DNA of 64,000 nucleotides from Chryseobacterium gambrini (lineage in GTDB: Bacteria; Bacteroidota; Bacteroidia; Flavobacteriales; Weeksellaceae). Below, piece by piece: positions 52,253-60,389 of the stretch (positions are counted from its first letter, which is position 1; each line of letters opens with the position of its first letter). Location of the stretch: the NCBI RefSeq assembly GCF_900156825.1, contig NZ_FTOV01000017.1:1-64000 (forward strand), in the 5' to 3' direction. Made by a program: the position numbers and the translations under genes. A model generated the notes under the pieces. The model searched no databases and was not told where the DNA came from. It was given only the letters and a program-made list of their open reading frames with translations.

Positions 52253-52828
52253 TTAGTTAATCAGTTTTCTGCGGATTCTGCTGAGACTTTCGGGCTTCAT
52301 TCCGAGAAAAGAAGCAATATACTGAACAGGAACAAACTGAATTATTTCCGGATAATTTTTCAGCAATTGAAGATACCGCTGTTCTGCATTTAATGTTGAA
52401 AGTTCTTTTGAACGGTTTTCGTTGTAAGTAATCGACTGATGGAAAACAGAAATACTGAAATCTTTCATTGCAGAACTTTTCAGCGTAAGCCTTTCCAGAT
52501 TTTCCTTTGTAATTCTTAATAATTTACAATCTGTAATACATTCTACATTTTCATCCGATTTTGTCTGATTGATAAAGTGAAAGTATGAGGTAAAAAATCC
52601 GGGAGGACAATTGATATGGGTGGTTATTTCGTTTCCTTTTTCATCAGTATGAAACAATCTCAGATATCCGGAAACAATATAATACAGATGCTCCGGAACA
52701 CTACCCTTTTCTTCAATAATCGCATTTTTCGGATATTCTACAGGCTCGAAACAGTCTTTAATCAGCGCGATTTCGTCAGTGTTGAAATGATGAAAAGACT
52801 GAAGATGCTGTATAAGTTTGCCGTGCAT
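52253..52828 (-). CDS. Crp/Fnr-family transcriptional regulator
   Basis: 191 aa. Beta-barrel sensor domain (about 20-110, YPKNAIIEEKGSVPEHLYYIVSGYLRLF) and C-terminal HTH in YIASFLGMKPESLSRIRRKL. Start at 52828: the -7 box TAAATTTG (minus, 52857-52850) overlaps the alternative ATG at 52852. Upstream of and co-oriented with the SDR gene. Confidence 0.87.
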   Translation of the reverse strand: MHGKLIQHLQSFHHFNTDEIALIKDCFEPVEYPKNAIIEEKGSVPEHLYYIVSGYLRLFHTDEKGNEITTHINCPPGFFTSYFHFINQTKSDENVECITDCKLLRITKENLERLTLKSSAMKDFSISVFHQSITYNENRSKELSTLNAEQRYLQLLKNYPEIIQFVPVQYIASFLGMKPESLSRIRRKLIN

Positions 52829-52918
52829 GATAAAAATGAATGAGAAACACAAATTTAATGAAAATCAAAAGATATTTTGTTTCAAACTATTCTCTAAATT
52901 TACAAATTGCAAAGTACC

Positions 52919-53434
52919 ATGAGAAATAACCAAAAAATAATCCAATCGGATGAATTGGATATGCTTTTAATCCTTCTTCCTGCCGGATGGAGTGAATTTC
53001 TGCTTTATATTGATGGAAGAAAATTTAATTATTTAATCACCCATGCTTTTAATAATCCCTTTTCTGAAATCATGTATGCTGTTCTGGATTTGATACAAGA
53101 CAAACAGGAAACTGAATTTATCTGGTACAACGAACCGGGAGGATGTAAATTTGAAATAAAACGAATAAAGGATAAACAGCATAAAGCCATTATTTCTATA
53201 TATTATTTTGAAGAATCTTACGGAGGACAGTTGAATTTTAAACTGGAAACTCAGTTCGAAGTTAAAATAAAACAATTTGTTTTGCTTTGTTACCTTCAAC
53301 TGAAAAAGACTTATTTACTGCTTAATGATAAAGAGTTTTCAGAGAAAAGAAGCGGTTCCTTTCTTGTACAGAATTTCCATGACTTTGAAAGAAAAGTTGA
53401 AGATTTTCTGAAGAAAAAACAAATGATCTTTTAA
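52919..53434 (+). CDS. Hypothetical protein
   Basis: 171 aa from ATG 52919. Two halves: an alpha/beta part (LDMLLILLPAGWSEFLLYIDG, EFIWYNEPGGCKFEIKRIK) and a helical C-terminus ending DFLKKKQMIF. No signal peptide. Co-directional with tyrS but separated from it by the leader region and its own promoter. No family recognised. Confidence 0.62.
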   Translation: MRNNQKIIQSDELDMLLILLPAGWSEFLLYIDGRKFNYLITHAFNNPFSEIMYAVLDLIQDKQETEFIWYNEPGGCKFEIKRIKDKQHKAIISIYYFEESYGGQLNFKLETQFEVKIKQFVLLCYLQLKKTYLLLNDKEFSEKRSGSFLVQNFHDFERKVEDFLKKKQMIF

Positions 53435-53442
53435 TAAAATTC

Positions 53443-53450
53443 TATATTTG
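53443..53450 (+). promoter_or_regulatory. -7 box of the tyrS leader transcript
   Basis: TATATTTG, exact match. The leader-peptide ATG begins 5 nt after it, so the transcript should start at or next to that ATG (leaderless). Confidence 0.6.
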
Positions 53451-53455
53451 CATTC

Positions 53456-53539
53456 ATGAAGCACTTAAATAACCTATTGCGTCTTCCTTTTTTCAGTAAT
53501 TATTATTACCCGGATAACCGTTCGGGAAGACTTCTATAA
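53456..53539 (+). CDS. tyrS leader peptide (three consecutive Tyr codons)
   Basis: 27 aa, MKHLNNLLRLPFFSNYYYPD and seven more residues. Tyr codons TAT TAT TAC at 53501-53509 lie exactly before the first stem segment. Its function would be to measure tyrosyl-tRNA supply: a ribosome stalled on the Tyr codons frees the antiterminator. Starts 5 nt after a -7 box; stops 86 nt before tyrS. Three Tyr in a row in a 27-residue ORF directly before tyrS, at the right position relative to the hairpins, is very unlikely by chance. Confidence 0.85.
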   Translation: MKHLNNLLRLPFFSNYYYPDNRSGRLL

Positions 53540-53606
53540 CCATATTCAGTAGAAATTTAATCTAAAAATATCATAGAACCCGGACAGTTTTTGTTCGGGT
53601 TTTTTC
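53509..53606 (+). promoter_or_regulatory. tyrS transcription attenuator (four segments)
   Basis: Segment 1 CCCGGA (53509-53514), segment 2 GTTCGGG (53520-53526), segment 3 CCCGGAC (53579-53585), segment 4 GTTCGGG (53593-53599). 1:2 pairs next to the Tyr codons. 3:4, extended to AACCCGGAC/GTTCGGGTT (9 bp), is followed by a T-run to 53605 and is the terminator. 2:3 can form a 7-bp antiterminator. The 1:2 and 2:3 pairings exclude each other, as do 2:3 and 3:4: the classical ribosome-mediated attenuator. Confidence 0.85.
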
Positions 53607-53625
53607 ATGCTTAAAAATTAAAAAT

Positions 53626-54825
53626 ATGATCAGAAAATTAAAAGAAAATGTAGAAATCATTCTGCCGGAAAACGGACTGGAAGAGAAAATTCAGCAAGCC
53701 GAAAAAGAAAACAGAAAGTTAATCATCAAACTTGGGTTTGATCCCACTGCTCCGGATCTGCATCTGGGACATGCAGTTGTTTTGAAAAAACTGAGACAGT
53801 TTCAGGATCTGGGACACCAGATTGTAATCATTGTCGGAAGTTTTACCGCAAGAATTGGCGATCCTACAGGAAAAAACAAGGCGAGAAAACCTTTAACTGC
53901 TGAAGAAGTTCATCATAATGCGGAAACGTACATCAGTCAGCTCTCCAAAGTGATTGATGTGGAAAAAACAAAAATTGTCTTTAATTCGGAATGGCTGGAT
54001 GCGCTGAATTTTTCGAAAGTGATCCAACTGATGTCGAAAGTGACGGTTGCGCAACTGATGCACAGAAATGATTTCAGTAAAAGATTTTCAGAAAATACTC
54101 CGATTGCAATACATGAACTAATGTATCCTGTTTTGCAGGGATTTGATTCTGTACAGATTAATTGTGACATTGAAATGGGCGGAACCGACCAGCTTTTTAA
54201 CTGTACGATGGGACGACAATTACAGGAAAGTCACGGAAAATCTCCGCAGATTGTGATGTGTATGCCTTTGCTAAAAGGTTTGGATGGAAAAGAAAAAATG
54301 AGCAAATCCCTGAATAACATCATCGGATTAACCGACGAGCCGAATGAAATGTTCGGGAAAACGATGTCGATTCCGGATTCTTTAATTGATGAATTTATTG
54401 AGCTTACCACTGATTTTTCTCCCGAAGAGAAGAAAAGTTTAATGCAAAATATCTTAAACGGTGAAAATCCAATGAATATTAAAAAGCTGATCGCTAAAAA
54501 TATCATCACACAATATCATGATGCAGAATCGGCTGAAAGTGCAGAGTTGTTTTTTATGAATCAGTTCCAGAGTAAAAATTTTGAAGAAAAAGTTTTTGAA
54601 CCGGTTTTGATGGATTCGCTCCATCATGTTCAGCATAAAATGACTTTAACAGAATTATGCCATCAACTGAAAAGTAACGAAAGTAAATCTTTCATCCGAA
54701 GAATGATTGAAAATGGCGGAATTCAGATCAACAATATAAAAATAACAGATCCGAATGCAGAAATTAAATTAGAGAAAGGAATAAAAATTAAGATCGGCAA
54801 AAGAAGTTTTTTTGAACTTTTGTAA
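53626..54825 (+). CDS. tyrS: Tyrosine--tRNA ligase
   Basis: 399 aa class Ic synthetase. HIGH motif HLGH in PTAPDLHLGHAVVL, tyrosine-pocket segment GSFTARIGDPTGKNKARKPL, KMSKS in KEKMSKSLNN, and a C-terminal S4-type RNA-binding domain (about 330-399, LCHQLKSNESKSFIRRMIENGGIQINN). The HLGH form and length match the TyrZ/long-tail subgroup. Controlled by the attenuator immediately upstream. Confidence 0.97.
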   Translation: MIRKLKENVEIILPENGLEEKIQQAEKENRKLIIKLGFDPTAPDLHLGHAVVLKKLRQFQDLGHQIVIIVGSFTARIGDPTGKNKARKPLTAEEVHHNAETYISQLSKVIDVEKTKIVFNSEWLDALNFSKVIQLMSKVTVAQLMHRNDFSKRFSENTPIAIHELMYPVLQGFDSVQINCDIEMGGTDQLFNCTMGRQLQESHGKSPQIVMCMPLLKGLDGKEKMSKSLNNIIGLTDEPNEMFGKTMSIPDSLIDEFIELTTDFSPEEKKSLMQNILNGENPMNIKKLIAKNIITQYHDAESAESAELFFMNQFQSKNFEEKVFEPVLMDSLHHVQHKMTLTELCHQLKSNESKSFIRRMIENGGIQINNIKITDPNAEIKLEKGIKIKIGKRSFFELL

Positions 54826-54888
54826 ATATTTAATTTCCGAAGGCAATTTTCTATATATTCGTTTCTTTAAAATTTAAAATACAATTGC

Positions 54889-55410
54889 ATGAGTTATATT
54901 ATGGTCGATATAGAATCAGACGGACCGATTCCCGGAGATTTTTCAATGATCTGTTTCGGAGCCGTTTTAGTGGATGAAAATCTGGAAACCATCTTTTACG
55001 GAAAACTGAAACCTGTTTCAGAGAAATTCAATCCGGATGCATTGGCAGTTTCCGGTTTCACGCGGGAAGAAACAACGAATTTTGATGATCCCGAAGAAGT
55101 GATGCTGAAATTTGAAGAATGGATTAAAGAAAATTCTAAAGGAAGACCTGTTTTCATTAGTGATAACAACGGCTTCGACTGGATGTTTATCTGTTGGTAT
55201 TTTCATCATTTCATCGGGAGAAATCCATTCGGTTTTTCCTCCAGAAGACTTGCGGATCTGTATTGTGGACTAGAAAAAGACACTTTTGCCCAGTGGAAAC
55301 ATTTACGAAAAACAGAACACACCCATCATCCGGTTGATGATGCACGAGGAAATGCAGAAGTTTTGCTGTATATGAAAAAGGAAATGGGACTGAAAATCGG
55401 ATTGAAATAG
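54889..55410 (+). CDS. 3'-5' exonuclease (DEDDh-like)
   Basis: 173 aa. Metal ligands: D7 and E9 in MVDIESDGP, an Asp in SDNNGFDWMF (about 83-91), and the HHPVDDARGNAE segment (about 143-154) with the general-base His and last Asp. A stand-alone exonuclease of the DnaQ-like superfamily. 63 nt after tyrS and probably in the same transcript. Substrate (DNA or RNA) unknown. Confidence 0.85.
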   Translation: MSYIMVDIESDGPIPGDFSMICFGAVLVDENLETIFYGKLKPVSEKFNPDALAVSGFTREETTNFDDPEEVMLKFEEWIKENSKGRPVFISDNNGFDWMFICWYFHHFIGRNPFGFSSRRLADLYCGLEKDTFAQWKHLRKTEHTHHPVDDARGNAEVLLYMKKEMGLKIGLK

Positions 55411-55417
55411 AAAGTTT

Positions 55418-56080
55418 ATGAAATCGGAATTAACACAAATAATTAAAAGTAAAGACTTTAACGATTTAATATCAGATGTAAATGAAACAATTTTAGACTC
55501 AATTCTTGATGATAGTCTACTTAAAGATATTCCAATTTTCGGTTTACTTTTTAAGGGTAAAAATTTAATCTCTACTATTCAAGACAAATTTTTCATAAAG
55601 AAACTTTTTACATTTCTAAAGCAGTTAGAACAAACATCAGCTGAAGACAGAAAAAGAGAAACAGAGAAAATTGATAACGATCCAAATTACAGAACAAAAG
55701 TCGGTGAGAAGTTACTGTTTATAATTAATGAAGCTGATGATTCTGAAAAAGCAGAATATATTGGAAAATTGTATAAAGAATTTATAAATAAGAATCTATA
55801 TTATGATGATTTTATAAGAGCTGTAAATTGTATTAATAAAACTAACATTATAGATTTAAATCATTTTATTAATGAAAGATCCTTAAAACATATTTTAGAA
55901 AATCTTTATGAAAATTATATTTTTACAGGATTGATAACTCAAAAATATTATGATGCTCTAGAAAGAGCTTACAAAAATAGTTTAATTCCGTATGAAAAAA
56001 GTGGAATTAAGTATCAGGAATCTCACATTGGCAAGAAAATAAGAAATTTATTAAATGAGAGTTTAAATAAAATTCTTTAA
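55418..56080 (+). CDS. Hypothetical protein with central hydrophobic stretch
   Basis: 220 aa, 7 nt after the exonuclease gene. Acidic N-terminal segment with a hydrophobic stretch (IPIFGLLFKGKNLISTIQDKFF), then a charged helical region (LEQTSAEDRKRETEKIDND) and a helical C-terminus. The gene is noticeably more AT-rich than its neighbours, with poly-Lys/Asn codons, which may mean recent acquisition. Function unknown; coupling to an exonuclease gene is suggestive but unproven. Confidence 0.65.
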   Translation: MKSELTQIIKSKDFNDLISDVNETILDSILDDSLLKDIPIFGLLFKGKNLISTIQDKFFIKKLFTFLKQLEQTSAEDRKRETEKIDNDPNYRTKVGEKLLFIINEADDSEKAEYIGKLYKEFINKNLYYDDFIRAVNCINKTNIIDLNHFINERSLKHILENLYENYIFTGLITQKYYDALERAYKNSLIPYEKSGIKYQESHIGKKIRNLLNESLNKIL

Positions 56081-56081
56081 G

Positions 56082-56113
56082 AAAAAAGTATGCATTTTCA
56101 GCATACTTTTTTA
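56082..56113. terminator. Bidirectional terminator
   Basis: AAAAAAGTATGC (56082-56093) pairs with GCATACTTTTTT (56101-56112), 12 bp; convergent genes 55418 (+) and 56111 (-). Confidence 0.9.
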
Positions 56114-56785
56114 CTTATAGGTGTAAGGAACAAGAACCTCAATAAAATTATCCGTCCGGTGCGGTTCTCCGATAGCGCGGAATTTCCAGTCGCCGTTGTG
56201 TCGGTAAACTTCTGCAAAAACCATAGAACACATTCCGTTCATACCTGCATCGCCGGAAAGACTGAATTTTGTAATTTCTCTTCCTCTTGCATCTACCGCG
56301 CGGATAAATGCATTTTCTATCATTCCGAAATGCTGCCTGTTAAACAATCCCTGATAAATTGAAACCACGAAAACGATTTTCTGATAACGTTCATCCAACT
56401 GATCCAGCAACACAATAATCTGTTCGTCGTCGCCATCTCCGGCTCCGGTTCTGTTATCTCCGGTGAGCCATATTTTTCCGCTCGGATGCCGCATCGCATT
56501 AAAGTAGATAACATCACTTTTATACAAAGCGATCTCTCTTCCGTTTCTTCCGGGAACCGTCATTCCGAGATCCGCCACTTTTCCGTTTTTATCTAAAAGA
56601 AAAGCGATGGCATCAAGATCATATTCCGGACCGTCGCTGATCCCGAACAGACGGTTGAAAAAATTTCCGGATCTTCGAACATCCCAACCCAGACCTATGG
56701 TTACAGAGGAAAGATCATACGCATCTTCTCCATGTTCATTTTTGCGGAGGTTAATCGTCTGACCTTTTTGTAAGTTGATTGCCAT
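56111..56785 (-). CDS. TerD-family protein
   Basis: 224 aa. TerD fold with calcium-binding loops: MAINLQKGQTINL at the start, YDLDAIAFLLDKNG, ALYKSDVIYFN, GAGDGDDEQIIVLLDQLDE, and a C-terminal strand. Ca2+-binding proteins of this family are linked to tellurite, phage and stress resistance. Pairs with the TerD gene 2 nt upstream. No terB, terC or terZ lies nearby. Confidence 0.9.
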   Translation of the reverse strand: MAINLQKGQTINLRKNEHGEDAYDLSSVTIGLGWDVRRSGNFFNRLFGISDGPEYDLDAIAFLLDKNGKVADLGMTVPGRNGREIALYKSDVIYFNAMRHPSGKIWLTGDNRTGAGDGDDEQIIVLLDQLDERYQKIVFVVSIYQGLFNRQHFGMIENAFIRAVDARGREITKFSLSGDAGMNGMCSMVFAEVYRHNGDWKFRAIGEPHRTDNFIEVLVPYTYK

Positions 56786-56787
56786 AT

Positions 56788-57363
56788 CTATTTAATGATT
56801 TGTCCTTTGTAATATTTTTCAAGGAAAAAGCCCAGATCTGCTCTGTAGCCGATTCCTGAAGCTTCAAACTTCCAGCTTCCGCCACGTTTGTACAGTCTCC
56901 CGAATTCTATTCCGGTTTCGATGGAGAAGTCTTCGTCCAGTTCATATTTGGCAATTTCCATATTCGTGTTATTGTCTACAATTCTGATGTACGAATTTCT
57001 CACCTGTCCGAAATTCTGCTTTCTCCTTTCAAAATCTTCGATGGTAACGACAAAGAGAATTTCCTGCACTCTTTCATCTACTTTTTCAAGATCAATAATG
57101 ATGGATTCATCATCATCTCCGTCGCTGTTTTTTCCGCTCGGATCATCACCTGTATGCGTGAGTGCGCCATCGGGCGAACTCAGGTTATTATAAAAAACAA
57201 AATATTCTTCACTCACCAGTTTTCGTTCCGCATCGATCATAATTGCGGAGGCATCAAGGTCAAAATCATATCCCATTCCTTCATTCGGATCCCATCCGAG
57301 ACCGATGGTCATTTTTGTAAATCCAAGATCAATTCTTTGCCCTTTCTGTAAATTAATTGCCAT
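56788..57363 (-). CDS. TerD-family protein
   Basis: 191 aa, typical TerD: MAINLQKGQRIDLGFTKMTIGLGWDPN, GYDFDLDASAIMID, HTGDDPSGKNSDGDDDESIIIDLEKV (paired Asp-rich Ca2+ sites). First gene of the TerD pair, on its own unit (upstream is the terminator of the panD operon). Both start with the same MAINLQKGQ motif, so they are paralogues. Role unknown. Confidence 0.92.
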   Translation of the reverse strand: MAINLQKGQRIDLGFTKMTIGLGWDPNEGMGYDFDLDASAIMIDAERKLVSEEYFVFYNNLSSPDGALTHTGDDPSGKNSDGDDDESIIIDLEKVDERVQEILFVVTIEDFERRKQNFGQVRNSYIRIVDNNTNMEIAKYELDEDFSIETGIEFGRLYKRGGSWKFEASGIGYRADLGFFLEKYYKGQIIK

Positions 57364-57498
57364 AATAATGCTATGTGTTTTATGTATTGTTTATCGAAGT
57401 TATGGCGGTTTTAGGAAATTTCCAAAATATTTTGTGACAAAAAATTATGTAAATTGCAAAACATAAAATTTTGAAATTCAGTAAAATTAAGAGCTGAA

Positions 57499-57527
57499 AA
57501 AATCCGATCGCTATGACCGGATTTTAT
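57499..57527 (-). terminator. Terminator of the panD-YbhN unit
   Basis: AAAATCCG (57499-57506) pairs with CGGATTTT (57518-57525); T-run on the minus strand. Confidence 0.75.
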
Positions 57528-57556
57528 ATTTTCAAAAGATTTAATTAAAAGATAAA

Positions 57557-58585
57557 TTATTCTGTAAATTCTTTTTCTGCAACAATATTATTTCTTGCTT
57601 TTGCCAGCATCGGAATTGAGATTAATCCCATGACCAACATGATGCAGATCTGCAAAGGCAATGAAATGAAAGAATACGTTAAACCAACCTCTGCTCCAAG
57701 CTCACCGCTTTTCCCCATGGATATAAATAAAGCCATAAAACCATATTTCATTGCGAGATTAAAAGCTCCGATTCCTCCACTTGCGGGGATAATCATTCCG
57801 AATGTTCCCACTACAAGAATTAGAAATCCGTCATCAAAAGTGAAGTCGGAAGTTTCCGGCAACGCAAAACAGACCAAATAGGCGGCAAAATAATAGGAAA
57901 CCCAGATTCCTAAAGTATAAAGAATGAATTTTCCTTTTTGCTTTAATTTGAATACAGATGTTAAACCGTCGAGTATTCCGTCTATAAATTTGATAATCTT
58001 ATCTAAAACAGGAACATTGGCGAGTCTTTTTTTGAACATAAAAAATAAAACCGCACCCAGCAATAAAATTCCTATGATGAAAAAGATTTTATTCGGATTG
58101 AAATCGGCTCCCGAACTTTCATAAACCGATGAGACTACATCTCCTTTAAAGATCAAAGTCAATCCTAAAAAGCAAAGCATACAGACTAAGTCTACTACTC
58201 TTTCCAGAATAATTGTCCCGAAAGACTGGTCTACCGGAATTCTTTCCACTCCGTACAAAGCAGTTGCTCTTGCTACTTCTCCACTTCTTGGAATTGTTAG
58301 GTTCATAAGATATCCAAAAGAAATCGACCAGAGAGAATTGGAGTTTGAAATATGGTGTCCCATCGGTTCCAGCATCAGATTCCAGCGGATTGCTCTGAAC
58401 CAGTATGCTGCAATCCCAAAACAGGCAGCAAATAAAACCCACCAGTAATTTGCTTTTGCTAAAGATTTCTGGATCACTTTAAAATCTAGTCCCTTTAAAG
58501 CAAACCATAAAAAAAAGCCTGCAAAAGCAAGCGAGATCACTATTGTAAGAATGGATTTCAGAGGATTTTTTGATTTTTTCTCCAT
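57557..58585 (-). CDS. YbhN/UPF0104-family membrane protein (flippase-like)
   Basis: 342 aa with eight or nine membrane spans. Matches the lysylphosphatidylglycerol-synthase transmembrane / UPF0104 family: WVLFAACFGIAAYWFRAIRWNLML, then LMNLTIPRSGEVARATALYGVERI (family signature) and ASGGIGAFNLAMKYGFMAL near the C-terminus. Members are proposed lipid or sugar-lipid flippases or synthase domains. 4 nt after panD, so co-transcribed. Confidence 0.85.
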   Translation of the reverse strand: MEKKSKNPLKSILTIVISLAFAGFFLWFALKGLDFKVIQKSLAKANYWWVLFAACFGIAAYWFRAIRWNLMLEPMGHHISNSNSLWSISFGYLMNLTIPRSGEVARATALYGVERIPVDQSFGTIILERVVDLVCMLCFLGLTLIFKGDVVSSVYESSGADFNPNKIFFIIGILLLGAVLFFMFKKRLANVPVLDKIIKFIDGILDGLTSVFKLKQKGKFILYTLGIWVSYYFAAYLVCFALPETSDFTFDDGFLILVVGTFGMIIPASGGIGAFNLAMKYGFMALFISMGKSGELGAEVGLTYSFISLPLQICIMLVMGLISIPMLAKARNNIVAEKEFTE

Positions 58586-58589
58586 CCGG

Positions 58590-58940
58590 TTACGTCAAAA
58601 GGTTTGTTTTTTCGTCGGGGAAAACAATTTTCGGCTGGAAAGTCTGCGCTTCTTCCGGAGTCATCTGTGCATAAGCAATGATAATAATGATATCATCTCT
58701 CTGTACTTTTCTTGCAGCAGGACCATTAAGGCAAACCTCTCCTGATTTTCTTTTTCCTTTGATCACGTAAGTGTCGAAACGCTCTCCGTTATTCACATTC
58801 ACGATATAAACCCTTTCTCCCACTACCAAACCAGCCGCTTCAATAAGGTCTTCATCTATCGTAATACTTCCAATATAATTAAGGTCAGAAGCCGTAACTC
58901 TCACCCTGTGAATCTTAGACTTAAAAACTTCTATTAACAT
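58590..58940 (-). CDS. panD: Aspartate 1-decarboxylase
   Basis: 116 aa pyruvoyl-dependent enzyme that makes beta-alanine for pantothenate/CoA. Self-cleavage between G24 and S25 (YIGSI) creates the pyruvoyl group; K9, Y22, R54, T57 and Y58 are present at the positions known for the family. The minus-strand -7 box TAAATTTG (58952-58945) is 4 nt from the ATG, predicting a leaderless mRNA. No other pan gene lies near. Confidence 0.95.
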   Translation of the reverse strand: MLIEVFKSKIHRVRVTASDLNYIGSITIDEDLIEAAGLVVGERVYIVNVNNGERFDTYVIKGKRKSGEVCLNGPAARKVQRDDIIIIIAYAQMTPEEAQTFQPKIVFPDEKTNLLT

Positions 58941-58944
58941 GGTG

Positions 58945-58952
58945 CAAATTTA
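58945..58952 (-). promoter_or_regulatory. -7 box of panD
   Basis: TAAATTTG on the minus strand, CACC then ATG. Confidence 0.6.
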
Positions 58953-59275
58953 TTAATAATAATTTACAAAACCGCCTTTTAAAATGAATTTAAAACTCGC
59001 AGAAACCCAGAGCTTTAATTTTATTAAACATAATTTTTGAAGATTTTATTTACAGAATCTACAAACATATCATGAAAACTATCAATAGTTACTATAAAAT
59101 TTAGGATTTAATAAATGTAAAAAATAATATTACAATTTCACTAAAGTCAATACACATAAGCATTTGGCATGATTTTAGTAACGTACAACGTAGATTTTTC
59201 GTGAAAAGCTGAATTATGATATTTTAACCATTTTCACTTAAAATCAAAAATATTAATTATTTTTTTGCAAAAAAA
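58953..59275. other. Gene-free interval before the HU gene
   Basis: About 320 nt between panD and the HU promoter. AT-rich; no ORF, hairpin or repeat that I can support. Confidence 0.5.
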
Positions 59276-59305
59276 TTGCACATTTAGAAAATAGTATTAT
59301 ATTTG
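59276..59305 (+). promoter_or_regulatory. Promoter of the HU gene
   Basis: TTG (59276-59278), 19-nt spacer, TATATTTG (59298-59305): the clearest Bacteroidota-type promoter in the window, 34 nt before the ATG. Confidence 0.75.
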
Positions 59306-59339
59306 CTATTATTACGAACTAACTTTAATATTAAAAATT

Positions 59340-59651
59340 ATGAACAAGTCTGAATTAATCGACGCAATCGCAAAAGATGCCGGCATCACTAAAGTTGCAG
59401 CTAAAGCTGCTTTAGAATCATTTATCTCTAACGTTACTACTACTTTAAAGAAGAAAGACGGGAAAGTTTCTTTAGTAGGGTTTGGAACATTTTCAGTAGC
59501 TGAAAGAGCTGCAAGACAAGGTATCAACCCTGCGACTAAAAAGCCAATCAACATCGAAGCTAAAACTGTTGCTAAATTCAAAGCTGGTGCAGATCTTTCT
59601 GCTGCTGTTGCTTCAGCTAACGCTCCTGCTCCAAGTAAAAAGAAAAAATAA
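59340..59651 (+). CDS. HU-family nucleoid protein
   Basis: 103 aa histone-like DNA-bending protein. N-terminal helices MNKSELIDAIAKDAGITKVAAKAAL, the beta-arm core FGTFSVAERAARQGINPATKKPINIEAK, and a short Ala/Lys tail ending PAPSKKKK beyond the usual 90-aa length. Strong own promoter and terminator fit high expression. A 157-aa antisense ORF over it is a shadow. Confidence 0.95.
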   Translation: MNKSELIDAIAKDAGITKVAAKAALESFISNVTTTLKKKDGKVSLVGFGTFSVAERAARQGINPATKKPINIEAKTVAKFKAGADLSAAVASANAPAPSKKKK

Positions 59652-59676
59652 TCATTCAGATTAAAGAAAAAATAAG

Positions 59677-59703
59677 ACCTCATCGTTTGATGAGGTTTTT
59701 TTA
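59677..59703 (+). terminator. Terminator of the HU gene
   Basis: ACCTCATC (59677-59684), GTTT loop, GATGAGGT (59689-59696), then a T-run. Confidence 0.93.
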
Positions 59704-59720
59704 TTGATCTGTTTTGAGAT

Positions 59721-60365
59721 TTAAGGAGCCAATCTTGCAATTTTCCAATCGAGACCATCAACCAATTCATATACAATTCTATCATGAAGCCGGTTGGGTC
59801 TTCCCTGCCAAAATTCTATCTCATAAGGTTTGGCGATATACCCACCCCAGTTTTCAGGTCTTGGAACTTCTGTATTTTCGTATTTTTCTTCCAGCTCTTT
59901 AAGTTTCTTTTCCAAAAATTCACGGTTCGGAATTTCGTGACTTTGCGGAGAAACCACAGCTCCCAACTGACTTCCCTTCGGTCTGGAATGAAAATATCCG
60001 TCACTCAGGTTTTCTGCAATACGTTCCAGATCTGCTTTAATAATGATCTGCTTTTCCAGATTTGGCCAAAAAAAATGGAGACAGGCTTTGTGCGTTCTTT
60101 CTATAGATTTTCCTTTTCTGCTGTCGTAATTGGTATAAAAAATAAATCCTTCATAGGTATATGCTTTTAAGAGTACCATTCTTGTACGCGGACAACCATC
60201 TTCTTCCACAGTAGAAACCGCCATAGCATTGGCTTCAGAGATGTTCGGATTTTCACTGGCTTCCAGAAACCAGTCGCGAAACTGCTCAATGGGATTTTGT
60301 TTTATCTCACTTTCAATAAGTTGGGATTTCTCGTACACTTTTCTTTTATCGTGCAGGTTTTCCAT
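59721..60365 (-). CDS. pdxH: Pyridoxamine 5'-phosphate oxidase
   Basis: 214 aa FMN enzyme that converts pyridoxine/pyridoxamine phosphate to PLP. FMN-binding segment RTRMVLLKAYTYEGFIFYTNYDSRKG, SHEIPNREFLEKKL, GGYIAKPYEIEFWQGRPNRLHDR (substrate and FMN contacts) and the conserved C-terminal ARLAP. Full family length. Divergent from the YqgE gene, 24-nt apart. Confidence 0.95.
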   Translation of the reverse strand: MENLHDKRKVYEKSQLIESEIKQNPIEQFRDWFLEASENPNISEANAMAVSTVEEDGCPRTRMVLLKAYTYEGFIFYTNYDSRKGKSIERTHKACLHFFWPNLEKQIIIKADLERIAENLSDGYFHSRPKGSQLGAVVSPQSHEIPNREFLEKKLKELEEKYENTEVPRPENWGGYIAKPYEIEFWQGRPNRLHDRIVYELVDGLDWKIARLAP

Positions 60366-60378
60366 AAATATTTTTTAT

Positions 60379-60386
60379 TAAATTTG
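60379..60386 (+). promoter_or_regulatory. -7 box of the YqgE gene
   Basis: TAAATTTG, 3 nt before the ATG at 60390, predicting a leaderless mRNA and excluding the upstream in-frame start inside pdxH. Confidence 0.5.
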
Positions 60387-60389
60387 AGT

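Noticed and set aside
56111-57363. Tellurite-resistance operon
   Set aside because: Only two TerD genes; TerB, TerC, TerZ and the accessory genes are missing from the region.
59312-59785. 157-aa minus-strand ORF over the HU gene
   Set aside because: It is fully antisense to a canonical HU gene with promoter and terminator; its sequence has no family features.
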